Below are positions 1 through 7,794 of a DNA stretch of 64,000 nucleotides, piece after piece. Under the pieces are notes generated by a model. The model worked only from the letters and a program-made list of their open reading frames with translations. It was not told the origin of the DNA and did not search any database. This DNA is from Streptomyces misionensis. GTDB taxonomy: Bacteria; Actinomycetota; Actinomycetes; Streptomycetales; Streptomycetaceae. The translations under genes and the position numbers were made by a program. The stretch's first letter is position 1. Each line of letters begins with the position of its first letter. Location: assembly GCF_900104815.1 (NCBI RefSeq), contig NZ_FNTD01000004.1, positions 6,261,001 to 6,325,000 on the forward strand. The letters run 5' to 3'.

Positions 1-641
1 GAGGAGAGCAGCACGACCCGCTGGGCGAGCCGCACCGCCTCGCGCACGTTGTGCGTCACGAACAGCACCGACAGACCGGTCTCCGACCAGATCCGGGTCA
101 GCTCGTCGTGCAGCACGTCCCGCGTGATGGCGTCCAGGGCCGCGAACGGCTCGTCCATCAGCAGCAGCCGGCTCTCCTGCGCCAGCGCGCGGGCCATCGC
201 GACCCGCTGGCGCATGCCGCCGGACAGTTCGTGCACGCGCTTGCCGTACGCGCCCTGCAGCCGGACGAGTTCGAGCAGTTCCTCGGCCTTGCCGCGCCGC
301 TCCGGGCGGGGGACTCCCCTGAGCCGGAGGGCGAGTTCGATGTTCTTGCCGGCGGTCAGCCAGGGGAACAGGGCGTGTTCCTGGAACATCAGCGCGGGGC
401 GGCCGTCGGTGTGGATGGTGCCCGTGGTGGGCTTGTCCAGGCCCGCCACCAGGTTGAGCAGCGTGGACTTACCGCAGCCCGAGGCACCCAGGAGGGTGAC
501 GAACTCGCCGGGTGCGACATCGATGCCGATGTCGTCCAGGACGAGCTGGGGCCCGCCCGGTGTGGCGAAGGACTTCGAGACATGCTCAAGGCGTGCGGCG
601 TACTCCACCGACCGCGCGGCCTTGGCGAGGGTCGTGGCCAT
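1..641 (-). CDS. Sulfonate/taurine-type ABC transporter ATP-binding protein (3' end outside window)
   Basis: Cytoplasmic ATPase of an ABC importer, SsuB/TauB type. The visible 213 residues hold every hallmark in order: Walker A GASGCGKST (about 52-60), Q-loop in LMFQEHALFPW, signature LSGGMRQRV, Walker B LLLMDEPFAALD and the H-loop VTHNVREAV. The ATG at 641 is preceded by AGGAGGTGA with good spacing. It lies 34 nt downstream of the solute-binding lipoprotein gene and downstream of the sulfate assimilation genes, so it probably energises uptake of an organic sulfur source such as an alkanesulfonate. The C-terminus and the expected permease lie beyond the left edge. Family assignment is firm. 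The substrate is inferred from context and the NMT1/SsuA-like partner. Confidence 0.93.
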   Translation of the reverse strand, partial: MATTLAKAARSVEYAARLEHVSKSFATPGGPQLVLDDIGIDVAPGEFVTLLGASGCGKSTLLNLVAGLDKPTTGTIHTDGRPALMFQEHALFPWLTAGKNIELALRLRGVPRPERRGKAEELLELVRLQGAYGKRVHELSGGMRQRVAMARALAQESRLLLMDEPFAALDAITRDVLHDELTRIWSETGLSVLFVTHNVREAVRLAQRVVLLS

Positions 642-675
642 GGTCGTCACCTCCTGGGACGTCGTGGGGCGGGTG

Positions 676-1785
676 TCAGCTGGTGCCGAGACCGGCGGCG
701 TCGACCGGACGTCCGCCCTCGGCCTTGAGAACCTTGTTGAGGATCGTCAGGTCGTAGATCCCCTTCAGATCCGGCTTGGCCAGCAGCCCGGCCTTGACCG
801 CGTGCGCCGCCTCGCTGTCGAGGCTGGCGGCCAGCGGGTCGTCGGTGAAGCGGACGGACTTCCACGCCGGGTCGAGCACATCGGCCGGCAGCGCCTTGCC
901 GGAGTCGTCCGCGAGCTGCTTGTTCGCGGCCTGCTTCGCCTGCTCCGGGTTGGCGTTGATCCACTTGTTGGCCTCGACGGACGCCCTCAGCACCGCCTCG
1001 ACGGCCTTCGGGTGCTCCTTGAGGAACGCCTGGCGCACGACGATGTTGGTGATCACGAACTTGTTGCCCGGCCACAGCGAGGACTCGTCCAGCAGCACCT
1101 TGCCGCCCTCGGCGACCAGCTTGGACGCGGTCGGCTCCGGCACCCAGGCGCCGTCGACGGAGCCCGACTTGAAGGCGTCCGGGGTCACCTTGTTGTCGCT
1201 GCGCACGACCGTGACATCGCCCTTGCCGCTCTGCGGGTCCACCTTCCAGCCCTGCTCCGCGGCCCAGTTGAGGAACGCCACGTCCTGCGTGTTGCCCAGC
1301 TGCGGAGTGGCGATCTTCTTGCCCTTGACGTCCTTCAGCGACGTGATCTTCTTGGGGTCGACGACCAGCTTGACCCCGCCGGACGCCGAACCACCGATGA
1401 TCTTCAGGCTCTTGCCGTCGGACTTGGTGTAGCCGTTGATCGCCGGGGAGGGGCCGATCCAGCCGATGTCGATGGAGCCCGAGTTCAGCGCCTCGATCTC
1501 GGAGGGTCCGGCGTTGAACGTGGCGTACTCGGCCTTGGTGGCGCCCAGTTCCTTCTGGAACAGACCGCGCTCCCGGCCCACCAGCGCGGTGCCGTGGGTC
1601 AGGTTCGGGAAGTAACCGATCTTCACGGAGTCGAGACCGTCGGTCTTCTTCGCCCCGGCGGCGACCTTCGCGGTGTCGTCGGTCTTCGCCTCGGAGCCGT
1701 AGCCGCACGCGGCGAGCAGGAGCAGGGGGAGCGCGGCCAGCGCGGCCGTCGAGCGGCGCAGCACGCGGGAGTTGATGGCAGGCAC
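676..1785 (-). CDS. Aliphatic sulfonate-type ABC transporter substrate-binding lipoprotein
   Basis: Extracytoplasmic solute-binding protein of the SsuA/TauA/NMT1 family (369 aa). A basic N-terminus and hydrophobic core end in a lipobox LLLAAC, so it should be a lipid-anchored lipoprotein. The mature part opens with KIGYFPNLTHGTAL and contains WIGPSPAINGY, typical of the ligand-binding lobes of sulfonate/nitrate binders. The GTG at 1785 is chosen because it begins a normal signal sequence and has GAGAGG about 10 nt upstream; a longer reading to 1818 adds residues without a ribosome site. It sits between cysN and the ATPase gene. Its role is probably to feed organic sulfur into the same pathway. 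The exact ligand cannot be read from the sequence. Confidence 0.9.
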   Translation of the reverse strand: MPAINSRVLRRSTAALAALPLLLLAACGYGSEAKTDDTAKVAAGAKKTDGLDSVKIGYFPNLTHGTALVGRERGLFQKELGATKAEYATFNAGPSEIEALNSGSIDIGWIGPSPAINGYTKSDGKSLKIIGGSASGGVKLVVDPKKITSLKDVKGKKIATPQLGNTQDVAFLNWAAEQGWKVDPQSGKGDVTVVRSDNKVTPDAFKSGSVDGAWVPEPTASKLVAEGGKVLLDESSLWPGNKFVITNIVVRQAFLKEHPKAVEAVLRASVEANKWINANPEQAKQAANKQLADDSGKALPADVLDPAWKSVRFTDDPLAASLDSEAAHAVKAGLLAKPDLKGIYDLTILNKVLKAEGGRPVDAAGLGTS

Positions 1786-2008
1786 GGGAGGTTTTCCTCT
1801 CGTTGGCCCGGCGGTCACGGTCTCTCAGGTCGTGGCCGGGAGGTCGGCAGGTCTTCGTTTACGGCGGTGGGGGGTGAGGGCGCGCGAGCGGTGCGCGTAC
1901 GTCAGCGCACACATCGCGCGACCCCGCCCTGGCCGCTGCCGAGGGCGCCGCTGCCCACACGGCCGCCCTCCTTCGCGAACGCCGAGAAGAAATCGGGAGG
2001 GTTCATGG
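1786..2008 (-). other. Gap between cysN and the transporter genes
   Basis: This 223-nt stretch is the only sizeable gap in the sulfur operon. Several short open frames of 29-34 codons are possible on the minus strand. One starts GTG at about 1962 behind AAGGAGGG and another starts ATG at about 1912, immediately followed by a Cys codon. None resembles a family I know. No clear hairpin terminator was found, so read-through from cysN or an internal promoter are both possible. Confidence 0.3.
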
Positions 2009-3343
2009 TCAGAAGTCCCAGCCGTCGTCGTCGGCCGCGCTCTTGACCGGGTCGGGCGCCGCGAACGACTCGCCGACCATGCCCGCGGTGAGCGTGGTGC
2101 CGTCGGCCGGGTCGATCAGGATGAACGAACCGGTGCGGCGGGAGTCGGCGTAGGAGTCGACCGGGAGGGGTTCGGCCGTGCGGATCTTGACGCGGCCGAT
2201 GTCGTTGGCGGCGAGCTGCCCGGGGTGCGGGTGCAGGGACAGGTCGTCCAGGGTGAGCCGGGACGGGATGTCCTTCACGATCGCCTTGACCGTGCGCGTG
2301 CCGTGCTTGAGCAGCACCCGGTGGCCGACCGTCAGCGGCTGGTCGGCGACGTGGCAGACGGTCGCCTCCACGTCCTGCGTGGTGGGCGGCGCGTCCTTCG
2401 TCGGCACGATCAGATCGCCGCGCGAGACGTCGATGTCGTCCGCCAGCAGGAGGGTCACGGACTGCGTGGTCCACGCGACGTCCACCGGCTCGCCCAGCAG
2501 GTCGATGCCGGAGATCGTCGAGGTCCGCCCGGACGGCAGGACGGTGACCTCCTCGCCGACCCGGAAGCTGCCCGCCGCGATCTGGCCCGCGTACCCCCGG
2601 TAGTCGCGGTGCTCCGCGGTCTGCGGGCGGATCACGTACTGCACGGGCAGCCGCGCGTGGCAGTGCGCCAGGTCGTGGCTGACCGGGACGGTCTCCAGGT
2701 GCTCCAGGACGGTGGGACCGCCGTACCAGTCCATGTGCGCGGACGGCTCCACCACGTTGTCGCCGGCCAGCGCGGAGATCGGGATCGCGGTCACCTCCGG
2801 GACGCCCAGCTCCGTCGCGTACGCCGTGAACTCCTCGGCTGTCGCGGCGAACACGGGCTCCGCGTAGTCGACCAGGTCCATCTTGTTGACCGCGAGGACC
2901 ACGTGCGGCACCCGCAGCAGGGCGGCGATCGCGGCGTGCCGGCGGGTCTGCTCGACCACGCCGTTGCGGGCGTCGACCAGGATGACGGTCAGCTCCGCCG
3001 TGGACGCGCCGGTGACCATGTTGCGGGTGTACTGCACATGGCCCGGGGTGTCGGCGAGGATGAACCGCCGCCGGGGCGTGGCGAAGTAGCGGTACGCCAC
3101 GTCGATGGTGATGCCCTGTTCGCGCTCGGCGCGCAGACCGTCGGTGAGCAGGGCGAGGTCGGGACCGTCCTGGCCACGGCTCGCCGACGCCCGCTCCACG
3201 GCTTCGAGCTGGTCGGCGAGGACCGACTTGGAGTCGTGCAGCAGCCGGCCGACGAGGGTGGACTTGCCGTCGTCCACGGAGCCGGCGGTGGCGAACCGCA
3301 GCAGGGTGGTGGCCGAGAGTGCCTCGGTCGTGGTGGTGCTCAT
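2009..3343 (-). CDS. cysN: Sulfate adenylyltransferase subunit 1 (GTPase), CysN
   Basis: Large regulatory subunit of ATP sulfurylase. With CysD it converts sulfate and ATP to APS and pyrophosphate, using GTP hydrolysis to drive the reaction. The 444-aa protein is an EF-Tu-like GTPase: P-loop GSVDDGKSTLVGRLLHDS (about 19-36), G3 DTPGHVQY, G4 NKMDLVDY, followed by beta-barrel domains. There is no fused APS kinase domain, which agrees with the separate cysC. The ATG at 3343 follows the cysD TAG stop by 2 nt, so translation is probably coupled. Longer readings into cysD are not supported. Part of the run sulfite reductase - small protein - cysH - cysC - cysD - cysN. Confidence 0.97.
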   Translation of the reverse strand: MSTTTTEALSATTLLRFATAGSVDDGKSTLVGRLLHDSKSVLADQLEAVERASASRGQDGPDLALLTDGLRAEREQGITIDVAYRYFATPRRRFILADTPGHVQYTRNMVTGASTAELTVILVDARNGVVEQTRRHAAIAALLRVPHVVLAVNKMDLVDYAEPVFAATAEEFTAYATELGVPEVTAIPISALAGDNVVEPSAHMDWYGGPTVLEHLETVPVSHDLAHCHARLPVQYVIRPQTAEHRDYRGYAGQIAAGSFRVGEEVTVLPSGRTSTISGIDLLGEPVDVAWTTQSVTLLLADDIDVSRGDLIVPTKDAPPTTQDVEATVCHVADQPLTVGHRVLLKHGTRTVKAIVKDIPSRLTLDDLSLHPHPGQLAANDIGRVKIRTAEPLPVDSYADSRRTGSFILIDPADGTTLTAGMVGESFAAPDPVKSAADDDGWDF

Positions 3344-3345
3344 GG

Positions 3346-4281
3346 CTAGAAGTACCCCTCGCGCTTGCGGTCTTCCATCGCGGCCTCGGACAGCTTGTCG
3401 TCCGCGCGGGTGGCGCCCCGCTCGGTGAGCCGGGACGCGGCGATCTCGGCGATCACGGCGTCCAGGGTCGTGGCGTCGGAGTCGACGGCGCCCGTGCAGG
3501 ACATGTCGCCGACGGTGCGGTAGCGGACGCGCCGCTTCTCCACGGTCTCCTCCGGGCGCGGGCCGCCCCAGTCGCCGGCGGTCAGCCACATGCCGGCCCG
3601 CCGGAACACCTCGCGCTCGTGGGCGAAGTAGATCTGCGGCAGCTCGATGCCCTCGCGGGCGATGTACTGCCACACGTCCAGCTCGGTCCAGTTGGACAGC
3701 GGGAACACCCGGACGTGCTCGCCGGGGGCGTGGCGGCCGTTGTACAGGTTCCACAGCTCGGGGCGCTGGCGGCGCGGGTCCCACTGGGAGAACTCGTCGC
3801 GCAGCGAGAACACCCGCTCCTTCGCGCGGGCCTTCTCCTCGTCGCGGCGGCCACCGCCGAAGACCGCGTCGAACTTCTCCGACTGGATCTTCTCGGTCAG
3901 CGGCAGCGTCTGGAGCGGGTTGCGGGTGCCGTCCGGGCGCTCCTTGAGGACGCCCCGGTCGATGTAGTCCTGCACGGACGCCACGTGCAGGCGCAGCCCG
4001 TGCCGCTCGACCGCGCGGTCCCGGTAGTCCAGCACCTCGGGGAAGTTGTGCCCGGTGTCCACGTGCAGCAGCGCGAAGGGCACCGGCGCGGGCGCGAACG
4101 CCTTCAGCGCCAGGTGCAGCATCACGATCGAGTCCTTGCCCCCGGAGAACAGGATCACCGGGTTCTCGAACTCGCCCGCCACCTCGCGGAAGATGTGCAC
4201 CGCCTCGGACTCCAGCGCGTCCAGGTGCGACAGGGCGTACGGGCTGTCCGTACCGCCCTGGGCCTCGGCGACCGCGGTCAT
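3346..4281 (-). CDS. cysD: Sulfate adenylyltransferase subunit 2, CysD
   Basis: Catalytic ATP pyrophosphatase subunit of ATP sulfurylase (311 aa, the usual length). The PP-loop FSGGKDSIVML is near residue 50, followed by HVDTGHNFPEV. Downstream blocks GGGRRDEEKARAKER and FPLSNWTELDVWQYI are diagnostic of CysD. The ATG at 4281 overlaps the cysC TGA stop as ATGA, so ribosomes finishing cysC can re-initiate here. It acts as a heterodimer with CysN encoded 2 nt downstream. Nothing is missing or broken. Confidence 0.97.
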   Translation of the reverse strand: MTAVAEAQGGTDSPYALSHLDALESEAVHIFREVAGEFENPVILFSGGKDSIVMLHLALKAFAPAPVPFALLHVDTGHNFPEVLDYRDRAVERHGLRLHVASVQDYIDRGVLKERPDGTRNPLQTLPLTEKIQSEKFDAVFGGGRRDEEKARAKERVFSLRDEFSQWDPRRQRPELWNLYNGRHAPGEHVRVFPLSNWTELDVWQYIAREGIELPQIYFAHEREVFRRAGMWLTAGDWGGPRPEETVEKRRVRYRTVGDMSCTGAVDSDATTLDAVIAEIAASRLTERGATRADDKLSEAAMEDRKREGYF

Positions 4282-4814
4282 GCCAGTCCCCTCTCGCTCA
4301 GCAGGGCGTACACGGCGGCCGCGGACTCCTGCACGGTCTGGTGCTGCGACTCGATCCGCAGCTCGGGCGACTCCGGCTCCTCGTACGGGTCGTCCACACC
4401 GGTCAGCCCGGTCAGCTCGCCCGCGGCCTGCTTGGCGTACAGACCCTTCACATCGCGGACGCTGCACACCTCGACCGGCGTCGCCACATGCACCTCCAGA
4501 TACGGCGTGGCGTTCTCCTCGTGCCGTTTGCGCACCGCCTCCCGGCTGTCCGCGTACGGCGCGATCACCGGCACCAGCGCCAGCACCCCGTTGCGGGCGA
4601 GCAGTTCGGCGACGAAGCCGATGCGCTGCACATTGGTGTGCCGGTCCTCGCGGGAGAAGCCGAGGCCCGCCGAGATGAACTCGCGGATCTCGTCTCCGTC
4701 GAGCACCTCCACCCGGCGGCCGTCGGTCCGCAGCCGGGCGGCCAGTTCATGGGCGATGGTGGTCTTGCCGGCGCTCGGCAGCCCGGTGAGCCAGACGGTG
4801 GCTCCGGTGGTCAC
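4278..4814 (-). CDS. cysC: Adenylylsulfate (APS) kinase, CysC
   Basis: Phosphorylates APS to PAPS with ATP. The 178-aa product has the P-loop GLPSAGKTT at residues 11-19 and the family blocks GFSREDRHTNVQRIG and LYAKQAAGEL. The GTG at 4814 is preferred because AGGAG lies 6 nt upstream and the length fits the family. An in-frame ATG at 4856 also exists, overlapping the cysH stop as ATGA, and would add a 14-residue N-terminal extension. The 3' end overlaps cysD by 4 nt. Because the adjacent CysH looks like an APS reductase, PAPS made here is probably for sulfotransferases rather than for reduction (inference). Confidence 0.95.
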   Translation of the reverse strand: MTTGATVWLTGLPSAGKTTIAHELAARLRTDGRRVEVLDGDEIREFISAGLGFSREDRHTNVQRIGFVAELLARNGVLALVPVIAPYADSREAVRKRHEENATPYLEVHVATPVEVCSVRDVKGLYAKQAAGELTGLTGVDDPYEEPESPELRIESQHQTVQESAAAVYALLSERGLA

Positions 4815-4852
4815 GTCGTTCTCCTGTGTCGGATCGGGTATCGGGTGGGGCG

Positions 4853-5563
4853 TCATCCGTGCAGCCCGCACTCGGTCTTGGCGCGGCCCGCCCAGCGTCC
4901 GGCCCGCGGGTCCTCGCCCTCCAGCACCCGGCGGGTGCACGGGGCGCAGCCGATGGAGGGGTAGCCGTCCATCAGCAACGGGTTGGTGAGGACGCCGTGT
5001 TCCGCGACGTAGGCGTCCACGTCGTCCTGGGTCCAGCGGGCGATGGGGGAGACCTTGACCTTCTGCCGCTTCTCGTCCCAGCCGACGACCGGGGTGTTCG
5101 CCCGGGTCGGCGACTCGTCACGGCGCAGTCCGGTGGCCCACGCCCGGTAGTTCGCCAGGCCCTCCGCCAGCGGCCGCACCTTGCGCAGGGCGCAGCACAG
5201 GTCGGGGTCGCGGTCGTGCAGCCTCGGGCCGTACTCCGCGTCCTGTTCGGCGACCGTCTGCCGGGGGGTGAGGGTGATGACGTTGACGTCCATCACGGCG
5301 GCCACCGCGTCCCGGGTGCCGATGGTCTCCGGGAAGTGGTAGCCGGTGTCGAGGAAGACGACGTCCACGCCCTCGCGCACCCGGGAGGCGAGGTGCGCGA
5401 CGACGGCGTCCTCCATGGAGGAGGTCACACAGAACTCCGCGCCGAAGGTGTCCACCGCCCAGCGCAGGATGTCCAGGGCGGAGGCGTCCTCCAGCTCGCG
5501 GCCCGCGCGCTCGGCCAGCTCCCGCAACTCCTCGGCGGTGCGCCCTTGCTGAACTTCCGTCAT
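4853..5563 (-). CDS. cysH: Assimilatory APS reductase, CysH family
   Basis: Reduces adenylylsulfate to sulfite with thioredoxin electrons. The 236-aa protein has the PP-loop-like TSSMEDAVV, DTGYHFPET, and the paired cysteines DLCCALRKV and GCAPCTRRV that hold a 4Fe-4S cluster in APS reductases. PAPS-specific enzymes lack these pairs. The nucleophilic cysteine is in the C-terminal ECGLHG. The ATG at 5563 overlaps the upstream small gene as ATGA. Sulfite produced here is the substrate of the sulfite reductase encoded two genes upstream. Confidence 0.95.
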   Translation of the reverse strand: MTEVQQGRTAEELRELAERAGRELEDASALDILRWAVDTFGAEFCVTSSMEDAVVAHLASRVREGVDVVFLDTGYHFPETIGTRDAVAAVMDVNVITLTPRQTVAEQDAEYGPRLHDRDPDLCCALRKVRPLAEGLANYRAWATGLRRDESPTRANTPVVGWDEKRQKVKVSPIARWTQDDVDAYVAEHGVLTNPLLMDGYPSIGCAPCTRRVLEGEDPRAGRWAGRAKTECGLHG

Positions 5564-5742
5564 ATCCGTCCGCCCTTGTGGTCGTCGGCTCGCCGCAGTC
5601 CCTGGGCGAGCAGCCCGAGGAATTTCAGCTGGAAGGCGCGGTTGCACGCGCCGCACTCCCATGCGCCGTGGCCCTGTTCGTTCGGCCGCAGGTCCTCGTC
5701 GCCGCAGTAGGGGCAGTGGAAGGGTGCCGCACGCTCGCTCAC
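5560..5742 (-). CDS. Small zinc-ribbon protein of the sulfur operon
   Basis: A 60-aa protein with two CxxC knuckles, FHCPYCGDED and WECGACNRAF, followed by a helix-like tail, so it is probably a single zinc ribbon. The GTG start at 5742 overlaps the sulfite reductase stop (GTGA) and the stop overlaps the cysH start (ATGA), locking its expression between the two. I recall a hypothetical protein at the same position in S. coelicolor, but its function is not known to me. An accessory role in electron transfer or assembly of one of its neighbours is a guess from position only. Confidence 0.85.
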   Translation of the reverse strand: MSERAAPFHCPYCGDEDLRPNEQGHGAWECGACNRAFQLKFLGLLAQGLRRADDHKGGRI

Positions 5743-7436
5743 GACAGGGCCTCCTCGGGGGCGCGGCCGGCCCAGGCGGCGAACCGCTCGCCGTCCTCGC
5801 GCTCGGCCAGGTAGCGCCTGAGCACCCGCTCGATGTAGTCGGGCAGTTCCTGCGAGGTGACCTTCAGCCCGCGCACCTTGCGGCCGAAGCCCGCCTCCAG
5901 ACCGAGGGCGCCGCCCAGGTGCACCTGGTAGCCCTCGACCTGGTTGCCGTCCTCGTCCAGGACCAGCTGGCCCTTGAGACCGATGTCCGCCACCTGGATG
6001 CGGGCGCAGGCGTTGGGGCAGCCGTTGATGTTGATGGTCAGCGGCTCGTCGAACTCGGGGAGCCGGCGCTCCAGTTCGTCGATCAGGGCGCTGCCGCGCG
6101 CCTTGGTCTCCACGATGGCGAGCTTGCAGAACTCGATGCCGGTGCAGGCCATGGTGCCGCGCCGGAACGGGGACGGGGAGACGCTGAGGCCGAGCGCGTC
6201 GAGCGCCGTGCGCAACGAGTCGACCTGGGTCTCCTCGACGTCCAGCACGATCATCTTCTGCTCGGTGGTGGTGCGCACCCGCCCGGACCCGTGTGCCTCG
6301 GCGACATCGGCGATCTTGGCCAGCGTGGTGCCGTCGACCCGGCCGACGCGCGGCGCGAAGCCGACGTAGAAGCGGCCGTCCTTCTGCCGGTGCACGCCGA
6401 CGTGGTCGCGCCAGCGCTCCACGGGCTGGGCCGGCGCCGGGCCGTCGATCAGCTTCCGCTCGAGGTACTCGTCCTCCAGCACCTGCCGGAACCGCTCCGC
6501 GCCCCAGTCGGCGACGAGGAACTTCAGCCGGGCCCGGTTGCGCAGCCGCCGGTAGCCGTAGTCACGGAAGATCGAGATGACGCCCTCGTGGACGTCGGCG
6601 ACCTCCTCCAGCGGCACCCAGGCGCCCAGCCGCACGCCGATCTTGGGGTTGGTGGACAGCCCGCCGCCGACCCACAGGTCGAATCCGGGGCCGTGCTCGG
6701 GGTGTTCGACACCGACGAACGCGACGTCGTTGATCTCGTGCGCCACGTCCAGCAGCGGCGAGCCGGAGACCGCGGTCTTGAACTTGCGCGGCAGGTTCGA
6801 GTACGCCGGGTTGCCGACGACGCGCCGGTGGATCTCCTCGATGGCCGGGGTGCCGTCGACGATCTCGTCCTCGGCGATGCCGGCCACCGGGGAACCGAGG
6901 ATCGCGCGGGGCGTGTCGCCGCAGGCCTCGGTCGTGGACAGGCCCACCGCCTCCAGGCGCCGCCAGATCTCCGGGACGTCCTCGATCCGGACCCAGTGCA
7001 GCTGGATGTTCTGCCGGTCGGTGATGTCGGCGGTGCCGCGCGCGAACTCCTGGGAGACCTCGCCGATGACCCGCAGCTGCGCGGTGGTCAGCCGGCCGCC
7101 GTCGATCCGCACCCGGAGCATGAAGTACTCGTCGTCCAGCTCCTCGGGCTCGAGGATCGCGGTCTTGCCGCCGTCGATGCCCGGCTTGCGCTGGGTGTAC
7201 AGGCCCCACCAGCGCATCCGGCCGCGCAGATCGTTCGGGTCGATGGAGTCGAACCCGCGCTGGGCGTAGATCGTCTCAATACGTGTCCGTACGTTGAGAC
7301 CGTCGTCGTCCTTCTTGAACTGTTCGTTGCCGTTGAGCGGTGTGAAGTGGCCCTGGGCCCACTGGCCTTCGCCGCGGTGACGGCTCACCTTGCGGCGGGG
7401 CGCGGAGGCGGCTGGGTTCTGTGGGGTGGCGGCCAT
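5739..7436 (-). CDS. sir: Ferredoxin-dependent sulfite/nitrite reductase (siroheme, 4Fe-4S)
   Basis: Reduces sulfite to sulfide with six ferredoxin electrons. The 565-aa protein has the two-repeat sulfite/nitrite reductase fold. Cluster and siroheme ligands appear as ACTGIEFC (C-x5-C) and NGCPNAC (C-x3-C), with GDTPRAILGSP and DRQNIQLHW upstream. Its place as first structural gene of a sulfate assimilation operon argues for sulfite over nitrite. The ATG at 7436 has GAAGGA about 10 nt upstream; an in-frame ATG at 7499 lies inside a leader hairpin and is less likely. The 3' end overlaps the zinc-ribbon gene by 4 nt. A leader peptide gene lies 147 nt upstream. Confidence 0.95.
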   Translation of the reverse strand: MAATPQNPAASAPRRKVSRHRGEGQWAQGHFTPLNGNEQFKKDDDGLNVRTRIETIYAQRGFDSIDPNDLRGRMRWWGLYTQRKPGIDGGKTAILEPEELDDEYFMLRVRIDGGRLTTAQLRVIGEVSQEFARGTADITDRQNIQLHWVRIEDVPEIWRRLEAVGLSTTEACGDTPRAILGSPVAGIAEDEIVDGTPAIEEIHRRVVGNPAYSNLPRKFKTAVSGSPLLDVAHEINDVAFVGVEHPEHGPGFDLWVGGGLSTNPKIGVRLGAWVPLEEVADVHEGVISIFRDYGYRRLRNRARLKFLVADWGAERFRQVLEDEYLERKLIDGPAPAQPVERWRDHVGVHRQKDGRFYVGFAPRVGRVDGTTLAKIADVAEAHGSGRVRTTTEQKMIVLDVEETQVDSLRTALDALGLSVSPSPFRRGTMACTGIEFCKLAIVETKARGSALIDELERRLPEFDEPLTININGCPNACARIQVADIGLKGQLVLDEDGNQVEGYQVHLGGALGLEAGFGRKVRGLKVTSQELPDYIERVLRRYLAEREDGERFAAWAGRAPEEALS

Positions 7437-7500
7437 GGCTGCTACGTCCTTCGGGACCGGAGGAAAGGCGGGTCTGACGGCTCTGACCTGCACGTACATG

Positions 7501-7532
7501 CGCGCACGGGCAGGGATGCGCGGCCGTGCGCG
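7501..7532 (-). promoter_or_regulatory. Leader hairpin upstream of the sulfite reductase gene
   Basis: Perfect 9-bp inverted repeat CGCGCACGG / CCGTGCGCG with a 14-nt loop, located between the leader-peptide stop and the reductase start. A direct repeat GGGCAGGG flanks the right arm. The position fits an attenuator or a structure that shields downstream initiation. Its function is inferred. Confidence 0.45.
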
Positions 7533-7583
7533 GGCAGGGGTCAGGCGGAGATCAGAAGTGCGGGAACGGCGGTGCTGTAGGGG

Positions 7584-7667
7584 TCAGCTCGCCGGACAGA
7601 TGGCGCTGGACATGCGGCCGAGGTCGACGTGCCGCCGACTCACCAAGGCAATTCCAGTTCCAGGCAT
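7584..7667 (-). CDS. Putative sulfur-operon leader peptide (27 aa)
   Basis: A 27-codon frame, ATG at 7667 and TGA at 7584-7586, encodes a short basic peptide whose core SRRHVDLGRMSSAIC matches, from memory, a widely conserved family of tiny actinobacterial leader peptides found ahead of sulfur genes. The single Cys is at position 24, four codons before the stop. No strong ribosome site precedes the ATG; a GTG at codon 9 is an alternative start. It lies 147 nt ahead of the sulfite reductase start with a hairpin between. Known cysteine-responsive leader ORFs in actinobacteria act by ribosome-position-dependent attenuation, and a similar role here is inferred. Confidence 0.8.
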   Translation of the reverse strand: MPGTGIALVSRRHVDLGRMSSAICPAS

Positions 7668-7689
7668 GACGGCAGCGTGTCACGGCGAT

Positions 7690-7704
7690 CTGGACACAGT
7701 CCAG
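7690..7704. promoter_or_regulatory. Operator-like palindrome ahead of the sulfur leader
   Basis: Perfect CTGGAC-ACA-GTCCAG palindrome, 22 nt upstream of the leader-peptide ATG. It is a candidate binding site for the operon regulator. No regulator gene for it is apparent nearby. Confidence 0.35.
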
Positions 7705-7720
7705 CTTCTTCCGGCATGCG

Positions 7721-7755
7721 GACACCCTTGTCCCAAATCGCGGGACAAGGGTGTC
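7721..7755. terminator. Strong hairpin between the GNAT gene and the sulfur operon
   Basis: Perfect 14-bp arms GACACCCTTGTCCC / GGGACAAGGGTGTC with a 7-nt loop, 40 nt beyond the GNAT stop codon and upstream of the sulfur leader. There is no T-tract, as is common for Streptomyces terminators. It probably insulates the operon, though an operator role is possible. Confidence 0.6.
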
Positions 7756-7794
7756 GTCGCTCACATGTGCCGGGCGGAGGCTTGTCCCGGCAGG

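Noticed and set aside
1772..7580. Very long plus-strand open frames opposite the sulfur genes
   Set aside because: They are antisense to firmly identified cys genes, carry no domains, are rich in Arg, Gly and Val, and arise from the high GC content.
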